From IMG/VR virus record IMGVR_UViG_3300037189_010277, positions 1 to 30,123 of that record: a stretch of DNA of 30,123 bases; one strand, 5' to 3'. The number at the start of each line of letters is the position of its first letter. Within the stretch, counting starts at the first letter, position 1. Source of the stretch: a virus. The translations under genes and the position numbers were made by a program. Positions 1 to 5,271 of the stretch are shown here, in pieces. The notes under the pieces were generated by a model. The model was not told where the DNA came from, did no database searches, and saw only the letters and a list, made by a program, of their open reading frames with translations.

Positions 1-182
1 CATAAGCTAGACCATACGTCAACACCCTTTGAGCGTTTAAATCGCTTTTTTCTGTCCGCCCCTCCCCGTTTAAATCGCACCCCCCGCACCCTCTGAGCGC
101 GCCCCCTATCCGTCCGGGGGTAGAGCGCACCCCACAATGCCCCGTAGTGACACAGAGAAGCCCATACAGGCCTATAGAGGGG

Positions 183-200
183 AGGGGGTGCTATCCCCCT
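183..200 (+). other. GC hairpin in non-coding region
   Basis: AGGGGG at 183-188 and CCCCCT at 195-200 form a perfect 6-bp inverted repeat around a six-base loop. There is no T-tract after it, so it is not a typical terminator. Its function is unknown. Confidence 0.4.
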
Positions 201-246
201 AGCCAGAGGCCGGAAAAGCCTGTCCAGCGGCCTCCCTCGCGGTTTT

Positions 247-264
247 CCCCTGTCAGGGGTTTTT
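247..264 (+). terminator. Short terminator-like hairpin
   Basis: CCCCT at 247-251 pairs with AGGGG at 255-259 around a three-base loop, followed directly by five T (260-264). The shape is that of an intrinsic terminator, but the stem is only 5 bp. No gene is seen just upstream in the window, so it may end a transcript entering from the left or a small RNA. Confidence 0.35.
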
Positions 265-400
265 GCCGCCACCACTCGCCAAGGGGGGGAGATATTCGGC
301 CCTCGCCCGTCCGCTTGACACCTTGGAAGGGTTCCGGTTTCACCCCCGCGAATACTTGGTGCGCCCCTCTCACGTGTTCCGATTTAAACGCTGTCAGGGG
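250..400 (+). repeat. Direct repeat CTGTCAGGGG (two copies)
   Basis: The decamer CTGTCAGGGG occurs at 250-259 and again at 391-400. Each copy is followed by a short T-run and then a GCGG/GCCGCC sequence. The second copy lies two bases after the ATTTAAACG at 382-390. The range given spans both copies. Confidence 0.5.
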
Positions 401-656
401 AATTTTTCAGGGGTTGCGGCGAAAACGCCCGGAAACCGGGGGATAGTATTTGGCGCGAATAGTCATGCAAGTATTAGTGCAATGAATACAGTGCAAGCAT
501 TGCTTCGCTAGCAAATACAGACAAGCGCAAGTAAAGCCTAAGTAAACCCTCATTTCGAGAAAAACGGAAATTGCGCTACACGGCAAAGTCGGGGGTGCCC
601 CTTGTCTTTCTACCTCCCCGGCCTGATGGCGCTGTACGGCCTTCCTAGGGGCTTGG

Positions 657-672
657 CGGGGGTCCGCCCCCG
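657..672 (+). other. Strong GC hairpin with a TCCG loop
   Basis: CGGGGG at 657-662 and CCCCCG at 667-672 form a perfect 6-bp stem closing the tetraloop TCCG. It sits at the left edge of the C-rich tract. No T-tract follows, so termination is unlikely. Confidence 0.45.
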
Positions 673-860
673 GGCCGCTAGCGCATGGCCCGGTCTATGC
701 TAACCCCTTGTTCCATAGGTTTTTTCTATGGCCCCCCGCCCCCCGGTTCCGCCCCCTGCAACGGCCCCGGACTGTTGCGCGACGGCCCCGCCGCACCGGC
801 TCCGCCCCCCGCCCCCTCTCAGGCAAGCCCGCCCCCGCACCGCATCCGCCCCCCTCACGT
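661..860. repeat. C-rich tract with repeated CCGCCCCC units
   Basis: At least six copies of CCGCCCCC are spread through this stretch, near 664, 736, 747, 804, 829 and 846. The - strand therefore carries many runs of four to six G with short spacers, the arrangement needed for G-quadruplexes; the + strand could form i-motifs. I see no protein-coding signal in it. Confidence 0.55.
713..731 (+). repeat. Inverted repeat CCATAG/CTATGG around T6, sharing a 12-mer with 4266-4277
   Basis: CCATAG at 713-718 and CTATGG at 726-731 flank a loop of G plus six T. The right part, TTTTTTCTATGG at 720-731, recurs exactly at 4266-4277 in the other large non-coding gap, and partly at 46-57 as TTTTTTCTGTCC. A shared regulatory element is possible. 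Confidence 0.45.
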
Positions 861-1042
861 ATCAGGACAAGGCACACACACAGGACACAGAGAGGGACAC
901 AGAGACGCATATGCATTCCTGACAATCCTGTCTGAGAGAAACCGCATTCAATAGCAATCTGATATCAGGACATAGGAGAGCTATAGATAGGGATAATCCA
1001 CAGACAGAGAGTGAGGAGAGTAAGAGCACGCTATCAGACACA
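860..1042 (+). repeat. Repeated TATCAGGACA-type elements in a purine/CA-rich stretch
   Basis: TATCAGGACA occurs at 860-869 and 963-972, with a related TATCAGACACA at 1032-1042. The intervening DNA is rich in ACACAG and GACACAG units. The second copy overlaps the palindrome CTGATATCAG (959-968). Repeats of this kind suit protein binding near an origin or promoter, but nothing proves it. Confidence 0.35.
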
Positions 1043-1233
1043 TACAGGCATGAGGGTACGCACATGACAGCGCGTACAGACACAGAAGGCCAGCACACAG
1101 TGCAACAGCCGGTGATGTGACAGAGCGCAACGGTTCAGGACTATAGCCTTTGGTCCTCGCCACGGTCGCTGTCGTGGGACACCACCCCAACTTCCCCCAA
1201 AAAAGTTTTTGCCTTTTGCCTACCTTTGAGAGC

Positions 1234-1282
1234 GAATTGGCGTTTAAGGAAGATCGCCTTAACTCGGGCTAGTACCCAATTC
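1234..1282 (+). promoter_or_regulatory. Nested hairpin in the leader of the HNH gene
   Basis: GAATTGG at 1234-1240 pairs with CCAATTC at 1276-1282 (7 bp). It encloses a second perfect inverted repeat, TTAAGG at 1244-1249 with CCTTAA at 1257-1262. The structure ends nine bases before the SD CGGAGG at 1291-1296 of the GTG-started gene at 1305, so it would lie in that gene's 5' leader. It could be an RNA control element or a protein operator. The pairings are seen directly; the role is inferred. Confidence 0.45.
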
Positions 1283-1304
1283 TTACCAACCGGAGGTAGA
1301 AAAC

Positions 1305-1766
1305 GTGTCTTTTGAAATGCCTGAACATCATCAAAAATGGCTTGAGCAGCATCCCGAGCGGTCTGCGGAATGGCTGCGTGAGCGGCTGCGGGACGGGTTT
1401 GACGTGCATCATCTGGACGGGGATCACGGCAATAACACCCCGGACAACCTCGTCTTGATTGAGCATGGAGATCACATGCGGCTGCACGGGTTGAAGCTCG
1501 ACATGTCCAAGGCGCTGAAGAACCGACAGGCTTCTGAAAGGTTTGTTCGGGACACTGAAGACCCGGAAGCGATCTACGCGCTCAGGCGGTCGGGTGTGGA
1601 CTACGATGAGATCGACAAGCTGACGTATGTGTGGGGGTCATCTCGGCGGCGGCGCATGTTGCGGGCCAACGTGATTGCGTGGCGATACGCCAAAGCCAAC
1701 GAACTTCCCTACGAGCCGATCTGGAACATCCCCGGTTTTGACCCTCGCCGGAAGCGATTGAACTAG
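1305..1766 (+). CDS. HNH endonuclease family protein
   Basis: This 153-residue protein carries an HNH nuclease core at residues about 33-61: a VHHLDGDHGNNTPDNL motif (H35, H36, D38, H41, N43, N44, D47, N48) followed by LIEHGDHMRLH with H54, H57 and H61. In this family the histidines and asparagine hold a divalent metal and cut DNA. The C-terminal half (about 65-153) is basic, with an RRRR run near 114-117 suited to DNA binding. The start is GTG with the SD CGGAGG eight bases upstream; the in-frame ATG at codon 5 is less well placed. It is probably a free-standing homing or nicking nuclease of the phage. The family is clear from the motif, but the target is unknown. Confidence 0.8.
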   Translation: MSFEMPEHHQKWLEQHPERSAEWLRERLRDGFDVHHLDGDHGNNTPDNLVLIEHGDHMRLHGLKLDMSKALKNRQASERFVRDTEDPEAIYALRRSGVDYDEIDKLTYVWGSSRRRRMLRANVIAWRYAKANELPYEPIWNIPGFDPRRKRLN

Positions 1767-1826
1767 CTTGACCATTGGTGTGGGGGGTGTATTGCTAATG
1801 CGTTGTTAATTGTTTGGGAGGGCCTG

Positions 1827-2051
1827 ATGGCTCGTGGTCCGAAGGTTGAGACTGTTGAAGCTGAGGTTGAGGCTTCGTCGGTGGCTATGACGGTTGAGGA
1901 GGGTGCTGCGCGCGAGTTCAATTGCGTGCTGGGTCGTCGCGCGGTGTCTTCAGTCCATGAGTGCTTGGGCGGCAAGTGCATGGCGTGGCGGGTTGATGCC
2001 GTGGTTGAGGGTCGGCGCTACGGCTATTGCGGTCTTGCGGGCAAGCCATGA
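1827..2051 (+). CDS. Small Cys-rich phage protein
   Basis: This is a 74-residue protein with the SD GGGAGG at 1816-1821, which selects the ATG at 1827 over an upstream in-frame start. Its C-terminal half has four cysteines (C33, C46, C51, C68) in the pattern C-x12-C-x4-CMAWR-x13-GYCGL, which suggests a small metal-binding fold. I recall similar CMAWR...GYCGLA proteins from other phages, but no function for them. The N-terminus is rich in Val and Glu and has no recognisable domain. The stop overlaps the next start as ATGA. The call rests on a good SD, coding-like codon use and gene packing. Confidence 0.7.
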   Translation: MARGPKVETVEAEVEASSVAMTVEEGAAREFNCVLGRRAVSSVHECLGGKCMAWRVDAVVEGRRYGYCGLAGKP

Positions 2052-2512
2052 GGGCAAGGCTGCTGAAGACGACCGCGTTGGGCACGGGGCCGACGAAGCC
2101 CGGTAGTCCGTCTCAGATGATGATTGGTTGGACCGCGAAGACGGTTGAGAAGGAACAGGTGATGACGAAGCAGATCAAGCGCGTGCATGTGACGTGGATG
2201 GACAAGGTCGCGATTGGGCAGTTCCTGTCGGATGATCAGGTGCTGCTGAAGCGCAGCGACGGGACGTGTTCGTATCTGGGAGATCGCAGTGACAAGTCGG
2301 TTGCGGAGGTGATGACCGTTGCGCTGGGCAAGCCGGTGACGGAACACAACGTGGCGGCTGTGCGGAAGGATCGGTACGGGGTGCTGGCTGTTCTGGTTGC
2401 GCCCAAGCAGTTGACGATCAGGGAGCAGTTGCAGAACCTGTCCGCGCTTCTGGAACGGGTCTGTGACCGCGTTGATCACCTTGAGGCGCGCGTTCGTGAA
2501 CTGGAGGGATGA
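2048..2512 (+). CDS. Hypothetical protein with C-terminal coiled coil
   Basis: The frame is open for 154 codons from an ATGA overlap with the previous gene. A second start, ATG at 2162, has a much better SD (AGGA at 2151-2154) and would give 116 residues beginning MTKQIKRVHVTWMD; it may be the true start. The conserved-looking part has alternating beta-type segments (about 40-115 of the long form) and ends in a leucine/glutamate coiled coil, roughly residues 120-154, closing with VRELEG. No known domain is recognised. Codon use is GC3-rich like its neighbours. Certainty that it is a gene is good; certainty about the start is low. Confidence 0.65.
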   Translation: MRARLLKTTALGTGPTKPGSPSQMMIGWTAKTVEKEQVMTKQIKRVHVTWMDKVAIGQFLSDDQVLLKRSDGTCSYLGDRSDKSVAEVMTVALGKPVTEHNVAAVRKDRYGVLAVLVAPKQLTIREQLQNLSALLERVCDRVDHLEARVRELEG

Positions 2513-2513
2513 G

Positions 2514-2687
2514 ATGCTGACAGAGGGCGCGCACGAGGCGTTCAAGGAAGCGCAGCGTCGTCTTGCCGAGAAGGAACGCGCTGAACGGCTGTATCTGGTC
2601 TATGAGCGCGCCCTGATCCGCATTGCGGAAGGGTGCGACAACCCGGTGGAGTTTGCGATCAAGACCCTGATGGGGGCCGCGTCATGA
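2514..2687 (+). CDS. Small helical hypothetical protein
   Basis: This is a 57-residue protein starting one base after the previous stop, with the SD GGAGG at 2503-2507. An upstream in-frame start at 2463 would run deep into the preceding gene and has no SD. The sequence is highly charged and helical (AFKEAQRRLAEKERAERLY), like a short amphipathic helix pair, with no cysteines and no membrane segment. It sits in a run of small genes upstream of the winged-helix protein. Function unknown. Confidence 0.65.
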   Translation: MLTEGAHEAFKEAQRRLAEKERAERLYLVYERALIRIAEGCDNPVEFAIKTLMGAAS

Positions 2688-2697
2688 GGGATGGGAC

Positions 2698-3090
2698 ATG
2701 GAGTGTGAGCGGTGCGAGGAACTGCTGGAGCGCATCGCGTGGCTTGAGGAGGAACTGGGCTTGCGGGTGCGCGACGCCATCACCGAACGGGTGATGAAGG
2801 CGTTTCGGCTGACACCCGCAGAAGCGTGGTTCGTCATCGCGCTCTGGTCCGCCAAGGGCCGTCCGGTGGAAAGGCACTGGCTCTTGGACAACAAGCCCAG
2901 CGTCCGCGAGCGGGTGTCGGAATACCCCTCCCTCAACATGCTGCGCGTCTACATCAACAAGGTGCGCGGCCAACTGGGCAAGGACGCCATCAGGTCGGTG
3001 TGGGGGATCGGCTATGCCATGACCCCCATCGGCGTCGAACGGGTCAACAAGGTCATAGAACAGGAAATCCCCAATGGTCATCAAGGTTGA
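2698..3090 (+). CDS. Winged-helix DNA-binding protein, OmpR/Trans_reg_C type without a receiver
   Basis: This is a 130-residue protein. Residues 1-25 carry a CERC pair and a short Glu/Leu coiled coil. Residues about 38-109 match the OmpR-family winged helix: LTPAEAWFVIALW corresponds to the first helix, LNMLRVYINKVRGQLG (about 79-94) to the recognition helix, and IRSVWGIGYAM (98-108) to the wing, normally IRTVRGVGY. No phospho-receiver domain is present, so it is not a normal response regulator and probably dimerises through the coiled coil. It could control phage late genes or be a small DNA-binding structural protein. The SD is GAGGG at 2686-2690. The 3' end overlaps the next gene by 17 bases. 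The fold call is fairly sure; the target is unknown. Confidence 0.7.
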   Translation: MECERCEELLERIAWLEEELGLRVRDAITERVMKAFRLTPAEAWFVIALWSAKGRPVERHWLLDNKPSVRERVSEYPSLNMLRVYINKVRGQLGKDAIRSVWGIGYAMTPIGVERVNKVIEQEIPNGHQG

Positions 3091-3364
3091 AGGCGTGACG
3101 CCGGTTCACGAGAGGGAAGTGGTTGTGCCCGAAGCGGCTCCCGTCTGGGGGCCGATCATCAGACTGAAAGCCCTTCAACTGGCTGTGGTCGGCAACAACG
3201 CCAACCTCAATGCCGATACGATTGTGGTCAGAGCCAAGGTCTTTGAGGAGTACATGCTGAACGGGATCGACAGTCCCGCTGCGCGCATACCCTCAATGCA
3301 AGAGCAGATCACGACCGCGTTCCTCAATCTCACAGGGAACTTGGACGGCACAACTGGATTGTGA
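3074..3364 (+). CDS. Hypothetical protein
   Basis: This is a 96-residue protein overlapping the winged-helix gene, with a weak SD AGGAAA near 3061. The sequence is mixed: a beta-rich first third with many valines (VVVPEAAPVWGPIIRLK), then a Lys/Glu-containing helix and a polar tail. I recognise no domain, signal peptide or membrane segment. It is the last ordinary-size gene before the tiny basic peptides and is separated from the first of them by 30 bases. Function unknown. Confidence 0.6.
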   Translation: MVIKVEGVTPVHEREVVVPEAAPVWGPIIRLKALQLAVVGNNANLNADTIVVRAKVFEEYMLNGIDSPAARIPSMQEQITTAFLNLTGNLDGTTGL

Positions 3365-3394
3365 TATTGTTGATCTCTGTGATTGGAGGGCAAA

Positions 3395-3463
3395 ATGGCT
3401 GCAAAAGGTAGAACCGTCCACGGGTCGAGGCCTTCGCCCTCCACCCGCAAGCGGAGAAAGTAA
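3395..3463 (+). CDS. Tiny basic peptide, 22 residues
   Basis: The frame starts at ATG 3395 after a strong SD, GGAGG at 3385-3389, and ends at TAA 3461-3463. The peptide has eight Arg/Lys, one His and no acidic residue, and closes with STRKRRK. It has no hydrophobic core, so it should be unfolded alone and bind nucleic acid or an acidic partner. It is the first of three similar peptides in 300 bases. Very short basic virion peptides that condense DNA are known in other viruses (adenovirus protein mu is an example), but any likeness here is by composition only. Confidence 0.55.
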   Translation: MAAKGRTVHGSRPSPSTRKRRK

Positions 3464-3468
3464 CAACC

Positions 3469-3543
3469 ATGATCACCAAGAGGTCCTGTGGGGGTCGTGG
3501 CGGCAATCTGGGCCGCAGAAGTGTCAAGCGCTCGCGCTCTTGA
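3469..3543 (+). CDS. Tiny basic peptide, 24 residues
   Basis: The ATG at 3469 lies five bases after the previous stop and the frame ends at TGA 3541-3543. It has eight Arg/Lys, one Cys, five Gly and no acidic residue, with GRGG and GRRSVKRSRS segments like RNA-binding RGG/SR sequence. No SD is well spaced (GGAG at 3453-3456 is 12 bases away), so translation would depend on coupling to the upstream peptide. This is the least certain of the set. Confidence 0.42.
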   Translation: MITKRSCGGRGGNLGRRSVKRSRS

Positions 3544-3588
3544 CTGTCGTTCAACAACGCCCGCTGGGGCTGATCTAGGAGATTGAAT

Positions 3589-3690
3589 ATGGCTGGTAAG
3601 GCACCGGCGACCACGGGTCGCTCGTCTGGTTATCGTGGTGGCACCGCTGTTGGTGGTCGCGCCTCTGCTCGTCGCAAGACGCGCGCCTAA
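3589..3690 (+). CDS. Tiny basic Gly/Arg-rich peptide, 33 residues
   Basis: The ATG at 3589 follows a good SD, AGGAG at 3577-3581, and the frame ends at TAA 3688-3690. It has eight Arg/Lys and no acidic residue, a Gly/Ser/Thr-rich centre (GRSSGYRGGTAVGGR) and a basic end (ASARRKTRA). It is closely followed by a terminator-like hairpin. Composition and position pair it with the two peptides before it. A DNA-binding virion or regulatory peptide is a guess from charge alone. Confidence 0.58.
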   Translation: MAGKAPATTGRSSGYRGGTAVGGRASARRKTRA

Positions 3691-3699
3691 TACCTACGG

Positions 3700-3724
3700 C
3701 CCTTTGCCCCCAAGGGTTCTTTTT
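3700..3724 (+). terminator. Weak intrinsic terminator after the basic peptides
   Basis: CCCTT at 3700-3704 pairs with AAGGG at 3712-3716 around a seven-base loop, followed by TTCTTTTT at 3717-3724. The stem is short, so it would be a partial terminator reducing read-through into the gene at 3752. Confidence 0.5.
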
Positions 3725-3751
3725 ACAACCCCTTAGCCTCTGGAGGCATCA

Positions 3752-4129
3752 ATGGCCGCTGCGCCCGTTACTGGTTCCCTGTCGTCGCTGTACACCACTG
3801 CCTCGACCGGCATTTCGTCTAGCTTCTCCCCTTCGACCGCTCCGGGCGGCACCGCCGCCGTTGTGTCGAACCCCATCACCCTGAACCTGACCGTTGATAC
3901 CCTTCGCGGTTCGTTCGTGGGCACCCTCGTTGTCCAGCGTTCCGTGGACGGTGGTACTAGCTGGGGCGCGGTGATCTTCCCCGCTGCCACCTCGCAGAAC
4001 TCCACCGCGTTCTCCGGTACGTCCTTTGGTCTGTCCGTGCAGCTTACCGAAACGCAATCTGGCGCGCTCTACCGCGTGATTGTTTCGGCCTACACGTCGG
4101 GCACCGCGTACTACTTCTTCGGTCAGTAA
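3752..4129 (+). CDS. Small beta-sandwich phage protein (decoration or tail-like)
   Basis: This is a 125-residue protein with the SD GGAGG at 3742-3746. After a Ser/Thr/Ala-rich first 40 residues it shows a beta-strand pattern I associate with small phage surface proteins: GSFVGTLVVQRSVDGGTSW at about 51-69, then SGALYRVIVSAYTSGTAYYFFGQ at the C-terminus. Short proteins with this SGTW/QRSxDGG...YR...SGT pattern are common among phage structural genes, usually without an assigned role. A related pattern is in the gene at 29678, at the other end of this structural block. It stands alone between a weak upstream and a strong downstream terminator, so it may be highly expressed. Confidence 0.7.
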   Translation: MAAAPVTGSLSSLYTTASTGISSSFSPSTAPGGTAAVVSNPITLNLTVDTLRGSFVGTLVVQRSVDGGTSWGAVIFPAATSQNSTAFSGTSFGLSVQLTETQSGALYRVIVSAYTSGTAYYFFGQ

Positions 4130-4174
4130 GCTCCTCCCCGGAGACGCTCCGGGCCGCAACCCAGAGCGACGAAG

Positions 4175-4203
4175 CCCCTCGGCCCTCAAGCCGGGGGGTT
4201 TTT
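4175..4203 (+). terminator. Strong intrinsic terminator
   Basis: CCCCTCGGC at 4175-4183 pairs with GCCGGGGGG at 4190-4198 (9 bp with one G-U pair) around CCTCAA, followed by TTTTT at 4199-4203. This is a textbook rho-independent terminator and closes the transcription unit ending with the gene at 3752-4129. Confidence 0.88.
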
Positions 4204-4349
4204 GTTTGACCCAACCGCACAGTTTAAAAATTTTGGCAAAACCCCCGGCAATTTAAACGCCATGTTTTTTTCTATGGGGATTGCGCTTACCAATGATTTT
4301 ATACATGGTCCTGTCCCGTCTTGATGGTTGATTTGGCCCCCCGCAAACC
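4204..4349 (+). promoter_or_regulatory. Intergenic gap with an ATTTAAAC octamer and TTTTTTCTATGG element
   Basis: The gap between the strong terminator and the gene at 4350 is the natural place for a promoter serving the packaging genes. It holds ATTTAAACGC at 4251-4260 and, six bases later, a T-run with CTATGG (4265-4277). The 12-mer TTTTTTCTATGG is also found at 720-731. A TATACAT at about 4299-4305 could be a -10 box, but no -35 lies at the right distance. Promoter function is inference from position and repeated elements. Confidence 0.35.
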
Positions 4350-4967
4350 ATGCCCGACTTGATCCTGAAATGCGGCCAGACTGTCGTCATCGACGACGAA
4401 GACTATGATTTTGTTCAGGAAAAAACGTGGTACGTCCGAGACCGGCCTGATCGCTCCCGCCGGATCATCCGTGACGAGTGGGCGGGGGGGCGCATGTTTC
4501 GCATCTTTTTGCACCGCGCAATCGCCATCCGCGTCCGCCCTGATCTGATCCCATACGTCGCAAATTTGAAGGTCAAAGCCCGCAACGGAGACTACACCGA
4601 TGTCCGACGTGCCAATCTGGAAATCTATCTTTCAAAAAGGGACGGGGGAGACCCACGGCGAAAGCCCGAAGGATACATCCACAAGAAGACCCCCAAGCGC
4701 CTCCGAGGAACCATCAGCATTGACAGCCTCCCCACCGACAAATCTCCCCTCTGGGGAGGAGGAATCGCCAAGGTCAGAACCCACAAGACCCCCGGAAAGT
4801 CCGGTCGGCGGTGGGTCAGGACCTACGCTGGACGAGTTATTGTTGGAGCAGATGGACTTAGCCGTCGTGGCCTTCTCCGAGATCATGCGCGACAAGACGA
4901 TGGTGGTGAACGAGAAGGGGGAACTGAAGCCTCAGTACACCTTTGGGGAGAAGATGAAGGCGGCTGA
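4350..4967 (+). CDS. Degenerate AP2/HNH homing-endonuclease-like protein
   Basis: The frame is open for 205 codons. Residues 11-29 (VVIDDEDYDFVQEKTWYV) and 52-91 (FLHRAIAI ... NGDYTDVRRANLE) follow the layout of phage HNH/AP2-type homing endonucleases, where one expects VDDEDY..W, LHRLI, and VDHINGD..DNRRANLR. The catalytic DH of that last motif is missing: KARNGDYTDVRRANLE stands in its place, so it is probably inactive or a DNA-binding remnant. There is no clear SD. From 4600 it overlaps the next gene in another frame. By hand count, GC3 in this frame is about 68% to 4825 and then falls to about 24%, so the last 47 or so codons are probably not selected for protein. Confidence 0.55.
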   Translation: MPDLILKCGQTVVIDDEDYDFVQEKTWYVRDRPDRSRRIIRDEWAGGRMFRIFLHRAIAIRVRPDLIPYVANLKVKARNGDYTDVRRANLEIYLSKRDGGDPRRKPEGYIHKKTPKRLRGTISIDSLPTDKSPLWGGGIAKVRTHKTPGKSGRRWVRTYAGRVIVGADGLSRRGLLRDHARQDDGGEREGGTEASVHLWGEDEGG

Positions 4968-5271
4968 ATTTGTGCGCGATTGGGTCGTGCGCCGTCGCAA
5001 GCTCCAGCCTGTCAGCCTTGATGACGACGCCCCCAACATCACCGCTCTGCGTCAGGCCATTCAGGAAGAAATGATGAAGACCCTTGAGCGCGAGCGCGTC
5101 GTGCGTCTGCCGCCCAAGAAGAACGGTCGTCCCACCAAGGAGGAAGCCGCCAAGAAGAAGGAGGCCTTGGAGGCTGCGGCAAAAGCCCAGTATGAGGCCG
5201 AACAGCATGACGACGTGCTACAATCGACCGGCGACGACGACGAACTCAAGCGCGCACTGAGGGGCAAATGA
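4600..5271 (+). CDS. Putative terminase small subunit (start uncertain)
   Basis: The frame gives 223 residues. Residues 1-75 are Ser/Pro/Glu-rich and disordered. The structured part begins near TLDELLLEQMDLAVVAFSEI (76-95) and is followed by helical segments, a GRPTKEEAAKKKE basic helix near 177-190 and an acidic tail. Small terminases bind the packaging site and feed DNA to the large subunit; this call rests on its place four genes upstream of the large terminase and its helical basic make-up, not on a recognised motif. The ATG at 4600 has GGAG nine bases upstream. GC3 in this frame is only about 55% before 4825 and about 87% after it, so a start at ATG 4852 (140 residues) is a serious alternative. 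The stop overlaps the next start as ATGA. Confidence 0.55.
   Translation: MSDVPIWKSIFQKGTGETHGESPKDTSTRRPPSASEEPSALTASPPTNLPSGEEESPRSEPTRPPESPVGGGSGPTLDELLLEQMDLAVVAFSEIMRDKTMVVNEKGELKPQYTFGEKMKAAEFVRDWVVRRRKLQPVSLDDDAPNITALRQAIQEEMMKTLERERVVRLPPKKNGRPTKEEAAKKKEALEAAAKAQYEAEQHDDVLQSTGDDDELKRALRGK

Larger units (their letters stand above)
1..1304. other. Long non-coding region, possible origin, terminus or control region
   Basis: No convincing gene lies here. The open frames that cross it are low-complexity, lack SD sequences and look like products of the C-rich composition. What can be seen is compositional zoning: C-rich on the + strand at about 55-130 and 600-860, AT-richer at about 440-560, and purine/CA-rich at about 860-1080. 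It contains three of the window's eleven GTTTAAAT/ATTTAAAC octamers (35, 68, 382), several GC hairpins, a 10-bp palindrome CTGATATCAG at 959-968, and a sequence TAATCCACA at about 993-1001 that is one base from the DnaA-box consensus TTATCCACA. A gap this long is unusual in a phage genome, so an origin, packaging or terminal region, or a non-coding RNA locus, is possible. This assignment is inference. Confidence 0.55.

Noticed and set aside
315-343. TTGACA at 315-320 as a sigma-70 -35 box
   Set aside because: The bases at the right distance read TTTCAC, not a -10 box.
147-954. Open frames of 60-99 codons in the first 1 kb on both strands
   Set aside because: They are low-complexity Pro/Arg/Gly sequences with no SD and no domain, overlapping each other in C-rich DNA.
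1130-1200. Possible tRNA-like fold around GGTTCAGGAC
   Set aside because: Small stems can be drawn, but there is no acceptor/T-arm/anticodon arrangement.
1769-1800. TTGACC plus ATTGCT as a promoter before the gene at 1827
   Set aside because: The -10 match is poor at 17-base spacing, and better matches fall at the wrong distance.
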